From the NCBI GenBank assembly GCA_963802635.1, contig CAWDJJ010000002.1, positions 248,001 to 312,000 of the forward strand: a DNA stretch of 64,000 nucleotides, written 5' to 3'. This stretch comes from CAVTLG01 sp963802635 (GTDB lineage Bacteria; Chloroflexota; Ktedonobacteria; Ktedonobacterales; Ktedonobacteraceae). Below are positions 1-9,500 of the stretch, piece by piece (position 1 is the stretch's first letter; each line of letters begins with the position of its first letter). Under the pieces are notes generated by a model. The model was not told where the DNA came from, did not search any database, and worked only from the letters and a program-made list of their open reading frames with translations. The translations under genes were made by a program, and so were the position numbers.

Positions 1-375
1 GATGGGTGGTCCAATGACGTATTCGTGCGAGAACTGAGTCAGCTCTATCAAGCGGCAGTAGATGGAGTGCCATTATCATTGCCAGCATTGCCGATCCAAT
101 ACGCCGATTTTGCCATGTGGCAACGCCAGTGGTTGCAAGGGGAGATCCTCGAAGAGCAATTAGCCTACTGGAAACGCCAGCTAGCTGATATCTCGGTGCT
201 TGATTTGCCCACAGACCATCCTCATCCCCCTATCCAGACCTTCCGAGGTACCTATCAGGTTGCACATTTATCTGCTTCTTTAAGCAAAAGGACTTACAGT
301 GTTAAGTCGGCAGCATGGCGCTACGCTGTTTATAACGTTGCTAGCAGCCTTCCAGCTCTTGCTAATGCGCTATAG
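1..375 (+). CDS. NRPS-A segment 1: N-terminal half of an LCL-type condensation domain
   Basis: The window opens on the last residues of the HHxxxDG catalytic motif (D-G-W-S). The frame continues with the typical QYADFAMWQRQWLQG and LPTDHPHP motifs of condensation domains that join an L-donor to an L-acceptor. Meaningful homology ends near 288. There a run of four A (286-289) has one base too many compared with the expected S-K-G-L-T-V-L-S reading, and the rest of the open frame to 375 is out of frame. The domain continues in the next segment. Confidence 0.8.
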   Translation, partial: DGWSNDVFVRELSQLYQAAVDGVPLSLPALPIQYADFAMWQRQWLQGEILEEQLAYWKRQLADISVLDLPTDHPHPPIQTFRGTYQVAHLSASLSKRTYSVKSAAWRYAVYNVASSLPALANAL

Positions 376-2389
376 TGGGCAGGAAGACATCACCGTTGGT
401 ACTGTCATCGCGAACCGCAGGCGGGAAGACTTAGAGGGGCTGATCGGCTTCTTTGTCAACACGTTGGTGTTGCGTGCGGATCTGTCAGACAATCCACCTT
501 TCATCGAACTGCTTGGGCGTGTCCGAGAGATAGCATTGAAGGCATATGCGCACCAGGATGTGCCATTTGAGCGGCTAGTTGAAGTGCTACAACCTGAGCG
601 GGATCTGAGCCGTTCTCCTCTCTTCCAGGTTTCATTTAATTTCCAACAAATTTCTGAATCTCAAACTCAAGAAGGAAAATTAGACCGTGAGCAAGGGAGA
701 CTTCAACTCGGTAGTGGGTTAGATGTCGAATATACTGTTGCCAAATTTGATCTCGGTCTGTCGGTGACGGAGAGCAAGATGGGACTTAAATGTGTGCTAG
801 CGTACAACACAGACTTATTTGAAGCTAGCACGATCCAACGTCTCTTAGAGCACTGGCAGATCCTGCTGGAAGGTATTGTGGCATCTCCGTACACGCGATT
901 GGCGGACCTGCCATTGCTCTCGGCAGTCGAACGCACCCGTTTGCTGTTCGATTGGAGTCTATCTTCTAGCTCCCCACCCAGCGAGGAACTCTGGCAGGAC
1001 TTGCTCACGCTGATAGAGGCGCAAGTGGCCCGGACTCCCGATGCCATCGCGGTGGTGAGCGACGTGCAGACGCTGAGTTATGCCCATCTCAACCAACTGG
1101 CAAACCAACTGGCACATACCCTGCTGGATCACGGGGTGGGACCCGAGGTCGTTGTGGGAGTCTGCATGCAGCGAGGTACAAATGTGCTCATCGCGTTGCT
1201 GGCGATCCTCAAAGCGGGAGGCATTTACTTCCCGCTGGACCCTGGCGCTCCCAGCGAACGACTCACGTTCCTCCTGCAGGATGCGAAGGCCGCTGTGCTG
1301 CTTTATGATGCCACGAGCCGCTATGTGCTGCAACAACAAGCCAGTCAAGCAACTCTCGACCTGAGCAAGATCGCGTCTCAGTGGCAACAAGCCCCTAAGA
1401 CGCTTCCAGCGGTACTCGTGCATCCTGAGCAGGGAGCCTATCTGATCTACACGTCGGGTTCGACAGGCTGGCCCAAAGGAGTGCTGGTGCCACAGCGAGG
1501 ACTGAGCAATCTGGTAGCCGCTCAGCAACAGGCATTTGCGGTAAGTTCGAGCAGCCACGTGCTGCAATTTGCATCTCTGAGCTTTGATGCCTCGCTAGCT
1601 GAGATGCTGGTGACGTTGTTGAGTGGGGCGAGTCTCTATGTGCCGGAACCGGAACGGTTGCTAGCAGGGTCCTCCTTGTACGAGGTAGTGGAGCGTTGGC
1701 ACATCAGTGTGGTGACGTTGCCTCCATCCTCGTTGGCGGTTTTATCTCAAGAGGGATTGAGCGGGTTGCAAACGGTGATCGTAGCGGGCGAAGCGTGTGC
1801 GACGGATCTGCTGGAAGGGTGGGCAGTGGGACGCCGGGTCTGCAATGCCTATGGACCCAGTGAAGCGACGGTGTGTGCCAGCATCGCCGTCTGGCCGGAA
1901 GGTGACTGGCTTGCCGGACAGCGGATGCATCTGGGGCGTCCCTTACCGCAAGTGCAGCTCTACGTGCTCGATGAGCGACTGGAGCCGGTCCCCATAGGAG
2001 TACCAGGAGAAATATGTCTTGGGGGAATAGGACTGGCGCGTGGCTATCAGGGACGAGCAGGGGAGACGGCGCAGACCTTTGTGCCCCATCCCTTCAGTAA
2101 GCAGCCAGGAGCGCGGCTCTATCGGACCGGAGACCGAGGATGCTGGCGAGAGGATGGACACCTGGAGTATCTGGGTCGAGAGGATGGGCAGGTGAAGGTG
2201 CGAGGCTATCGCATCGAACTGGGGGAGATCGAAGCCCAATTGCGGGAGCACGAAGCGGTGAGAGAAGCGGTAGTCATGCTACACGACCACGAGACGCTGG
2301 GTCAGCACATCGTGGCCTATGTGACACCCACAAATGGCCTGCGTTCTGAGCGAAGAGCACCAGCAGAAACTCTGGCCGTCTGTCGCTGA
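299..2389 (+). CDS. NRPS-A segment 2: end of C domain and N-terminal part of a Phe-like A domain
   Basis: Finishes the condensation domain (FFVNTLVLRADLS, AYAHQDVPFE) to about 950, then carries adenylation motifs A1-A8 from about 985 to 2240. These include the AMP-binding loop YIYTSGSTG-type signature at about 1441-1480, NAYGPSEATV at about 1840-1870 and YRTGDRG at about 2120. Pocket residues at the GrsA positions 235/236/239/278/299/301/322/330/331 read D-A-A-T-I-A-A-V-C. This is close to the Phe code of GrsA, DAWTIAAIC, but the pocket is widened by A at 239. I infer Phe or another bulky hydrophobic residue. Homology leaves this frame at about 2345, where a methyltransferase is embedded in the A domain. 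The upstream start codon at 299 is not a real start. Confidence 0.8.
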   Translation: MLSRQHGATLFITLLAAFQLLLMRYSGQEDITVGTVIANRRREDLEGLIGFFVNTLVLRADLSDNPPFIELLGRVREIALKAYAHQDVPFERLVEVLQPERDLSRSPLFQVSFNFQQISESQTQEGKLDREQGRLQLGSGLDVEYTVAKFDLGLSVTESKMGLKCVLAYNTDLFEASTIQRLLEHWQILLEGIVASPYTRLADLPLLSAVERTRLLFDWSLSSSSPPSEELWQDLLTLIEAQVARTPDAIAVVSDVQTLSYAHLNQLANQLAHTLLDHGVGPEVVVGVCMQRGTNVLIALLAILKAGGIYFPLDPGAPSERLTFLLQDAKAAVLLYDATSRYVLQQQASQATLDLSKIASQWQQAPKTLPAVLVHPEQGAYLIYTSGSTGWPKGVLVPQRGLSNLVAAQQQAFAVSSSSHVLQFASLSFDASLAEMLVTLLSGASLYVPEPERLLAGSSLYEVVERWHISVVTLPPSSLAVLSQEGLSGLQTVIVAGEACATDLLEGWAVGRRVCNAYGPSEATVCASIAVWPEGDWLAGQRMHLGRPLPQVQLYVLDERLEPVPIGVPGEICLGGIGLARGYQGRAGETAQTFVPHPFSKQPGARLYRTGDRGCWREDGHLEYLGREDGQVKVRGYRIELGEIEAQLREHEAVREAVVMLHDHETLGQHIVAYVTPTNGLRSERRAPAETLAVCR

Positions 2390-4109
2390 ATTTTTTGTCT
2401 ACGACGAGGTGCTCTATCAGGCGATGACAAGTGATGAGAGCCGAAATGAAAGCTACCGTGTGGCAATCAGACAGACAGTAAAAGACAAGGTGGTGTTGGA
2501 TATTGGCACGGGCAGAGACGCTATTCTGGCACGTATCTGTGCAGAAGAGGGGGCCAGACGAGTTTATGCAGTGGATGTGCTAGAAGAGTCCTACCAGCAG
2601 GCAAGAGCCTGTGTTAAGGCATTGGAATTAGAGCAGCAGATCATTGTGCTCTATGGGGATACAACAAGCATTGAACTTCCCGAACCCATCGATGTCTGTG
2701 TTTCTGAGATTGTAGGTGCTATTGGTGGTTCAGAGGGCGCGGCCCACATTCTCAACAATGCGCAGCGCTTTTTTGCCGAGGGGACTGGCATCATGATTCC
2801 TCAGTGCAGTGTAACCAGAATCGCAGCAGTCAGTCTCCCCGACGAACTGCTAGTCGAACCGAGCTTCAGCGACCTCTCGGCTCACTATGTGGAACGCATC
2901 TTTGAGCAGGTTGGTGCACGCTTTGATCTGCGCCTATGCGTCAAGAATATTAGTTCTGAGGATCTCCTCTCAAACGTGGGAATCTTTGAAGATCTGGATT
3001 TTCGTGAGATCGTCGCGGAGAGCGAGCAACATGACTGCTTGCTAGAGATCAAGCGTACGGGTCGATTGGATGGACTTTTGTTATGGCTGCATCTGGAAAC
3101 GATAGAGGGAGAGGAAATTGATGCGTTGCTGGAGGAGCATTGCTGGCTGCCAGTCTATTTACCGGTATGCTATCCAGGTGAGGATGTGAATGAAGGAGAT
3201 CGCATCGAGTTGAGGTGCAGCCGGAAGCCGAGTGAGAACGGGCGGAATCCTGATTATCGCGTGGAAGGGCGGTTGATCAGAAATGCTGGTGGAGAAAGAA
3301 CGTTCGTCTATGAGGCACCACACGATGAGAGGGGATTTTGCCAGACAGCTTTTTACCAGGCCGCTTTTCCTGGAGGAAAGCCCAGAAGCAAGCGCAAGGA
3401 ACGGAGTGGAGAGACCCTGACAAGTACGAGGCTACAAGAGTATTTGCGACGCCTGCTTCCTGAGTATATGCTGCCATCTGCGTATGTGCAACTAGAGGCG
3501 TTGCCGCGGCTAACAAGTAGGAAGATTGACCGTAAAGCGCTATCATTTCCACTTGTCCATGAAGAGTCATCAAGTGCTGTAATCGGCGCTGTGTGTTCGC
3601 CTATTGAAGAACTTTTACTAGAGCTGTGGCGGCAGGTACTTGGGCCTATCCATATCGATATTCATGATAACTTCTTTGATCTGGGTGGTCACTCGCTCCT
3701 GGCAACCCAGGTGATTTCACGCATGAAAGCGGTCCTGCATGTGGACCTGCCACTGCGCAGTCTATTTGAAGCTCCCACGATTGTGGCATTAGCGGGTCTC
3801 GTGGAGCAAGCATTGCGAGGAGCGGGCAGTCTAAAGGAACCGCCATTAGTGCCAGTATCGAGAACGCAGGAACTCCCTCTATCGTTTGCACAGCAGCGGC
3901 TCTGGTTTCTGGATCAGTTGGAGCCAGAGAGTCCAGCGTACCTAGTCCCCAGCGTGCTCAGTATCGCGGGGCGGGTAGATGTCCACGCTCTGGAGCGCAG
4001 TGTGCAGGAACTTGTTCGCCGACACGAAAGTTTACGCACAACCTTTCCCTCACAGGCGGGTCACGCGATGCAGGTAATCCACCAGTCGGTCGGTATCCCT
4101 TGCCGGTGA
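2334..4109 (+). CDS. NRPS-A segment 3: embedded PRMT-like methyltransferase, end of A domain, carrier, start of C domain
   Basis: From about 2345 to 3330 lies a class I SAM-dependent methyltransferase inserted between A8 and A10. It shows motif I VLDIGTGRDAILA at about 2494, an acidic VYAVDVLEES strand, a VSEIVGAIGGSEG loop resembling the PRMT double-E loop, and a C-terminal beta-barrel-like part (HCWLPVYLPV). It should methylate the aminoacyl thioester of this module; whether on backbone N or the side chain is not visible. The A domain ends with A10 (SRKIDRKAL, about 3510-3542), keeping the catalytic Lys. A carrier with LGGHSLLATQ (Ser at about 3694) follows, then the start of a C domain (PLSFAQQRLWFLDQL, about 3874). 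One T appears to be missing at about 4099-4101, which ends the frame at 4109. Confidence 0.8.
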   Translation: MACVLSEEHQQKLWPSVAEFFVYDEVLYQAMTSDESRNESYRVAIRQTVKDKVVLDIGTGRDAILARICAEEGARRVYAVDVLEESYQQARACVKALELEQQIIVLYGDTTSIELPEPIDVCVSEIVGAIGGSEGAAHILNNAQRFFAEGTGIMIPQCSVTRIAAVSLPDELLVEPSFSDLSAHYVERIFEQVGARFDLRLCVKNISSEDLLSNVGIFEDLDFREIVAESEQHDCLLEIKRTGRLDGLLLWLHLETIEGEEIDALLEEHCWLPVYLPVCYPGEDVNEGDRIELRCSRKPSENGRNPDYRVEGRLIRNAGGERTFVYEAPHDERGFCQTAFYQAAFPGGKPRSKRKERSGETLTSTRLQEYLRRLLPEYMLPSAYVQLEALPRLTSRKIDRKALSFPLVHEESSSAVIGAVCSPIEELLLELWRQVLGPIHIDIHDNFFDLGGHSLLATQVISRMKAVLHVDLPLRSLFEAPTIVALAGLVEQALRGAGSLKEPPLVPVSRTQELPLSFAQQRLWFLDQLEPESPAYLVPSVLSIAGRVDVHALERSVQELVRRHESLRTTFPSQAGHAMQVIHQSVGIPCR

Positions 4110-5428
4110 TCGATCTGCAAGGACTGGAACGAGAACACAGCGCTATGGAAGCGCGACGGCTTGCCAACCAGGAGGCGCAGCGTCCCTGTCATCTGGCAAC
4201 GGGACCATTGCTACGAACATCTTTGCTTCGCTTGGAGCCGCAGGCGCACGTCCTGTTGCTGACCTTGCATCATATTATCACGGATGGTTGGTCAAACGAC
4301 GTGTTGCGCCGAGAATTGATCAGCCTGTACCGGGCCTTTGCCACTGGGCAGCCTTACCCCCTGGCTCCGGCATCGCTTCAGTATGCTGATTATGCCCTCT
4401 GGCAACGAGAGTGGCTCCAGGGCGAGGTGCTGGAGGCACAACTGGCGTATTGGCGCAAGCAACTGGCCGAAGTGCCACCGCTGGGGTTGCCCACTGATCA
4501 TCCACGTCCGGCAGTGCAGACGTTGCGGGGAGCCAGTCAACGGTTCCAGGTGCCCCTGATGGTCGCAGAGGAATTGCGGGTCCTGAGTCAGCAAGAGCAG
4601 GTGACGCTGTTCATGACGCTGCTGGCAAGCTTGCAGGTGTTACTGCTGCGCTACAGCGGGCAGAGCGACATCAGCGTGGGCACTCCGATAGCCAATCGTC
4701 GGCAGGCCGAGATCGAAGGAGTGATCGGCTTTTTTGTCAACACGCTGGTCATGCGCACAGACCTCTCTGGTAATCCAACCTTTGTGGAGGTGTTGCAACG
4801 AGTGCGAGAGGTGTGTCTGGGAGCCTATGCGCACCAGGATGTGCCTTTTGAGCAGGTCGTGGAGGCGTTAGAACCGGAACGAGATCTGAGCCGCTCTCCC
4901 CTGTTCCAGGTGATGTTGATGTTGCAACATGCGCCTCAGGAGCAGGAAGACCTGATTGGCGTGAGCGTCAAGCCATTGGAAGTGGAGCAGGTAAGTAGCA
5001 AGTTTGATATGACCCTCTCCCTTGGAGAGACGGAGCAAGGATTGCATGGGACGCTGGAATACAGCACAGATCTGTTTGAAGCGGATACCATCAAGCGCCT
5101 GCTGAGTCATTGGCAGATCTTGCTGGCAGGGGTAGTGGACAATCCGCAGGCTCACATCTGGGAGCTGCCCCTGCTTTCAGCGGAGGAGCAAGCCCAACTG
5201 CTAGAGCAAGGAAAGGCAACGCGACAGGAATATTCACAAGATCGCGGTACTCACCAACTTTTTGAGGAGCAGGTGAAGCGTACCCCTGATGCGGTCGCGC
5301 TGGTTTGTGAGGACGTGATGCTCAGCTATGCGGAGCTGAAATCGACGAGCCAATCAACTGGCTCATCATCTGCAAGGTCTGGGGGTTGGCCCCGAGGTAG
5401 TAGTTGGCCTTTGCCTGAAGCGCGCTAG
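4100..5428 (+). CDS. NRPS-A segment 4: LCL condensation domain and first part of the Asp A domain
   Basis: Continues the C domain with the intact catalytic motif HHIITDGW at about 4268-4291, then QYADYALWQ and GFFVNTLVMRTDLS, ending near 5170. The following A domain begins with HQLFEEQVKRTPDAVAL and breaks at AEL, about 5339. Compared with the near-identical copy at about 13327, this copy has one extra A (GAAATCG instead of GAATCG). After that base the frame is lost until the next segment picks up the same domain. Confidence 0.8.
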   Translation: MPVIDLQGLEREHSAMEARRLANQEAQRPCHLATGPLLRTSLLRLEPQAHVLLLTLHHIITDGWSNDVLRRELISLYRAFATGQPYPLAPASLQYADYALWQREWLQGEVLEAQLAYWRKQLAEVPPLGLPTDHPRPAVQTLRGASQRFQVPLMVAEELRVLSQQEQVTLFMTLLASLQVLLLRYSGQSDISVGTPIANRRQAEIEGVIGFFVNTLVMRTDLSGNPTFVEVLQRVREVCLGAYAHQDVPFEQVVEALEPERDLSRSPLFQVMLMLQHAPQEQEDLIGVSVKPLEVEQVSSKFDMTLSLGETEQGLHGTLEYSTDLFEADTIKRLLSHWQILLAGVVDNPQAHIWELPLLSAEEQAQLLEQGKATRQEYSQDRGTHQLFEEQVKRTPDAVALVCEDVMLSYAELKSTSQSTGSSSARSGGWPRGSSWPLPEAR

Positions 5429-6560
5429 TGAGATGCTGGTAGGATTGCTGGGTATCCTCAAAACGGGAGGAGCCTATCTACCTCTGGATACCACAAGCCC
5501 TCCTGCACGTCTGAAGTCTCAATTGCAGGAGAGCCTGGTAGCGTTGCTCCTGACGCAGGAGGAACAACGGGCTTTCCTCCCGATCTGGGAAGGGACGACC
5601 CTCTGCCTGGAGGAAGTGGTGGCGGAGCTGACCCAAGCCTCTGGGGATAATCTGCCTACGAGCAGTGGTGGAGAGCACCTGGCTTATGTGATCTCCACCT
5701 CGGGTTCGACGGGAGTGCCCAAAGGGGTGATGGTGCGGCAGAGTAGTGTGGTGAACTACACGCAGGCGCTCTGTGAGCAGTTGGGAGTGAAGCCGGGTTG
5801 GCAGTATGCGACGGTCTCGACGCTGGCGGCGGATCTGGGCAATACGGCGATCTTCTGTGCGTTGACTTCGGGGGGCTGTGTGCAGGTGTTGGGATATGAG
5901 ACGGTGACGTCAGGGGAGGCGATGGCGAACTGGACCCAGCAGCATCCCATCGATGTGCTCAAGATCGTGCCCTCGCACCTGTCGGCGTTGTTGGAGAGTG
6001 AGCGAGCGGGAGAGTGGTTGCCGCGTCGGGCCTTGGTGTTGGGAGGAGAGGCGTTGTCAGAACCCCTGGTCGAACGGGTGAGACGCGTGGGAGGGAGTTG
6101 TGAGATCTATAACCACTATGGTCCCACCGAGACGACGATAGGCGTGCTGGTCAACGCGTTAGGCAAGCAGGAACGCGTGGATGAGAGGGAGAGTGCGATG
6201 GTGGCGTTGGGGTGTCCTATCGCCAATACGCAAGTCTATGTATTAGACGTCCATTTGCAGCCAGTCCCCGTTGGCGTATCCGGAGAACTGTATGTGGGTG
6301 GCGTGGGCATGGCACGTGGGTATCTGCATCGACCGGAACTGACTGCCGAGCGTTTCATACCCCATCCCTGGAGCCAGGAAGCGGGAGCGCGGCTCTACCG
6401 GACGGGAGATCTCGCTCGCTACCAGTCAAATGGGAACCTGGAGTATCTTGGGCGTGTGGATGAGCAAGTCAAGATTTGGGGCTATCGTATCGAGCCAGGA
6501 GAGATCGAGGTAGTACTGGGCAAGCATCCACAGGTTCGTGAATGTGTGGTGGCGGCGCGG
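5165..6560 (+). repeat. Asp A-domain duplication, copy 1
   Basis: About 1.4 kb nearly identical to 13152-14545 in the same gene. From just after the extra A at 5339 to 5955 I find no difference from the second copy (over 600 bases). Similarity fades just after the A8 core. The boundaries match the A domain body rather than a whole module, which suggests subdomain duplication or gene conversion of the aspartate-activating part. Confidence 0.85.
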
Positions 6561-9500
6561 GAAGATCTGCCAGGGTACCAGGCATTGGTAGGCTATGTGG
6601 TGCTACAGCCAGAACAGGCTCCCAGCAGCTATGATCTGTGTTCCTTCCTGAAAGAGCGTCTCCCCTCTTATATGGTCCCTTCGGCGTTGGTGTTTCTGGA
6701 GAAGTTGCCGCTGACTTCCAACGGCAAGGTCGACCGGCGCGCTCTACCTGCTCCCCAAAACGTGCAACCGGTGCTGGCCGAACGTTTTGCATCCCCTGAG
6801 AACGCTCTGGAGTCAACCCTTGTCTCGCTCTGGTCCCAGTTGCTGCGCTTGCCTCGGGTGGGCATCCATGATAACTTTTTTGCTCTGGGCGGTGACTCTA
6901 TCTTGAGCATCCAGCTTGTCGCTCGTGCCAGGCTGCGTGGGTTGCACTTCACCCCCAAACAGCTCTTCCAACACCAGACGATTGCACAACTGGCACGCGT
7001 GGTCTCCGCCTCGCCCAACGTGCTGCCATTACCTACATTGAGCGGTGGCCCACTGCCCTTGACACCAATCCAGCGTTGGTTCTTTGCGCGTCATTTACCC
7101 GATCCGCATCACTACAATCAATCTTTGTTGCTGCAAGCGCAACAGCCCTTGCACGAAGGCCGACTCTGCCAGGCTCTGGAGTATCTGGTGCGCTATCATG
7201 ATGCCTTGCGCCTGCGCTTTGTGCCATCACCTGAAGGCGATGGCTGGCACCAGGAATTGACAGATTTTACCACTTTGACCAACCAGCCGTTCTTTTTGAG
7301 CCTGGATCTCTCTCTCCTGCCAGCGGGACAGCAGGCAACAACGCTTGCCCATGTGCTGGCCCAGGCCCAGGCTAGCCTTGATCTGAAAGCTGGCCGCTTA
7401 CTGCGAGCGCTCTGGCTCATACGGGGACAGGATCATCCTCCGTTATTGCTGCTGCTCATTCATCATCTGGTTGTCGATAGCGTCTCCTGGCGCATCCTGC
7501 TCGCCGACTTGCATATCGTATACGACCAGCTTCTGCGGCAAGTGCCGCTACAGTTGCCTGCTCAGACGACCACCTGGCCGCAGTGGGTTCAGCGCATTGC
7601 GCTTCCGGCGCATGTAGACGTGCGTCGCGCCGAACTGGCCTACTGGTTGGCTCCAGCCCGCCAGCAGGTACCAGCATTGCCCATTGATTTAACTGAAGGT
7701 GAAACGACGGTTGCGAGTCAAGCTACGGTGAGTTGTGCCCTCTCTGTAGAGCAGACCCGTGCACTTCTGCAAGAGGTTCCTTCTGTCTACCATACGCAGA
7801 TTCAGGAAGTTCTGCTCACTGCCCTGGCATTGACCTTGATACGCTGGAGCGGCCATGCGCAACTTCTACTTAACCTGGAAGCTCATGGTCGTGAAGAACT
7901 GGAGCATGATATCGATCTCTCGCGCACGGTAGGTTGGTTCACGGCTCTTTTCCCGGTTTTGCTTGATCTGACTCAGGCCACGAACCTGGCAGAGGCGCTT
8001 ATCAGCGTCAAAGAGCAATTGCGCCAGGTACCTGGCAAGGGCCTGGGTTATGGGGTTTTGCGCTATTTGAGCAATGATCCTCAGCTTGAGGCTAGCTTTG
8101 CTCAACAAGCACAGGCGCAGGTAATCTTCAACTATCTCGGCCAATTAGATGCGACCTTTGACGAAGATGCACTCTTCTCACCGGCAACCATCTCCAATGG
8201 GCCAGCGCAGAGTCTCCGGCACCCACGTGGTCATCTGCTCGAGATCAATGGCAGTGTGCTGGCAGGACAACTCCACTTCAACTGGCGCTATAGCCCCGGC
8301 AGGCATCGACCAGAAACCATCCAACACTTGGCGCAGGACTTGCTGGATACGTTAGGTTCGCTTATTACCCATTGCCAATCCCCCAATGCCGGAGGCTGGA
8401 CTCCTGCTGATTTCCCTCTGGCTCGCCTGGAGCGTGCGCAGCTTACGGCACTCTTGCAGCATCTGCCAGTGGAGCAGGCAGGGCAAGCGGGACAGCAGAT
8501 TGAAGCGCTCTATCCTCTCTCGCCTATGCAAGCCGGATTGCTCTTCCAGAGCTTGTACGCACCCGAGGAAGGGATTTACTGCACGCAGCTTGGTTGGAGC
8601 ATCACGGGAAAATTCGAAGTTGATATCTGGCGGCAGGTCTGGCAGCAGATGATACAACGTCATGCTATCTTACGCACCGGTTTTGTCTGGGAAGGGTTGC
8701 CTCAGCCGCTCCAGGTAGTGTATACGCAATGTGAACTACCCTATGAAGAGCTTGACTGGCGTGGACTCTCTGAGCAGCAGCAGCAAGATGCACTCAAGCA
8801 GGTGCAACAGGAGAGTCTGCTCACCTGCGAAGCGTTAGCTCACGCTCCATTACTGCGCCTGGTGCTGGTACGTATGCAGGAGCAGCATTGGTCTCTCCAT
8901 GTTAGCATCCATCATCTTATCACCGATGGTTGGTCGCAGGCTCAACTCCTGGCGGAGGTGCAAGCGAACTATCAGGCACTCAGCGAAGGGAGAGAACTGC
9001 ACCTGAAACCAGTGCGTCCCTATCAAGACTATATTGCCTGGCTGCAAGAACAGGATCACACGCAAGCAGAGCAATTCTGGCGTACCACCTTACATGGATT
9101 CACGACGCCAACACGTTTGCCTGGAGCAAGTGCGACTGGCCGCAACGAGCATTGGCATACTGCTATCCAGCACTACTCCTGTACGCAGGCATTTACCCGC
9201 GACGTGCAGGCACGAGCACAGAAACTGCAAGTAACGCTCAATACGTTGCTGCAAGGAGCCTGGGCGCTGCTCTTACGCCAGTATAGTGCACAAGAGAATG
9301 TGCTCTTTGGTATCACGACGACGGGGAGGCCACCCGAACTGAGTGGTGTGGAAACAATGCTCGGAGTCTTCATTAATACGTTACCTGTCCGTGTACGTAT
9401 CGATCCCAGGATGTCACTGGCCGACTGGCTGCGCCAGCTCCAGCGTGAGCAGGTAGAGGCGCGTCAATATGAGTACACGCCGCTGGTACAGATCCAACGT

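Noticed and set aside
5433..5435. ATG as a gene start
   Set aside because: Lies inside an A domain (MLVGLLGILK); the open frame only begins here because of the extra A at 5339.
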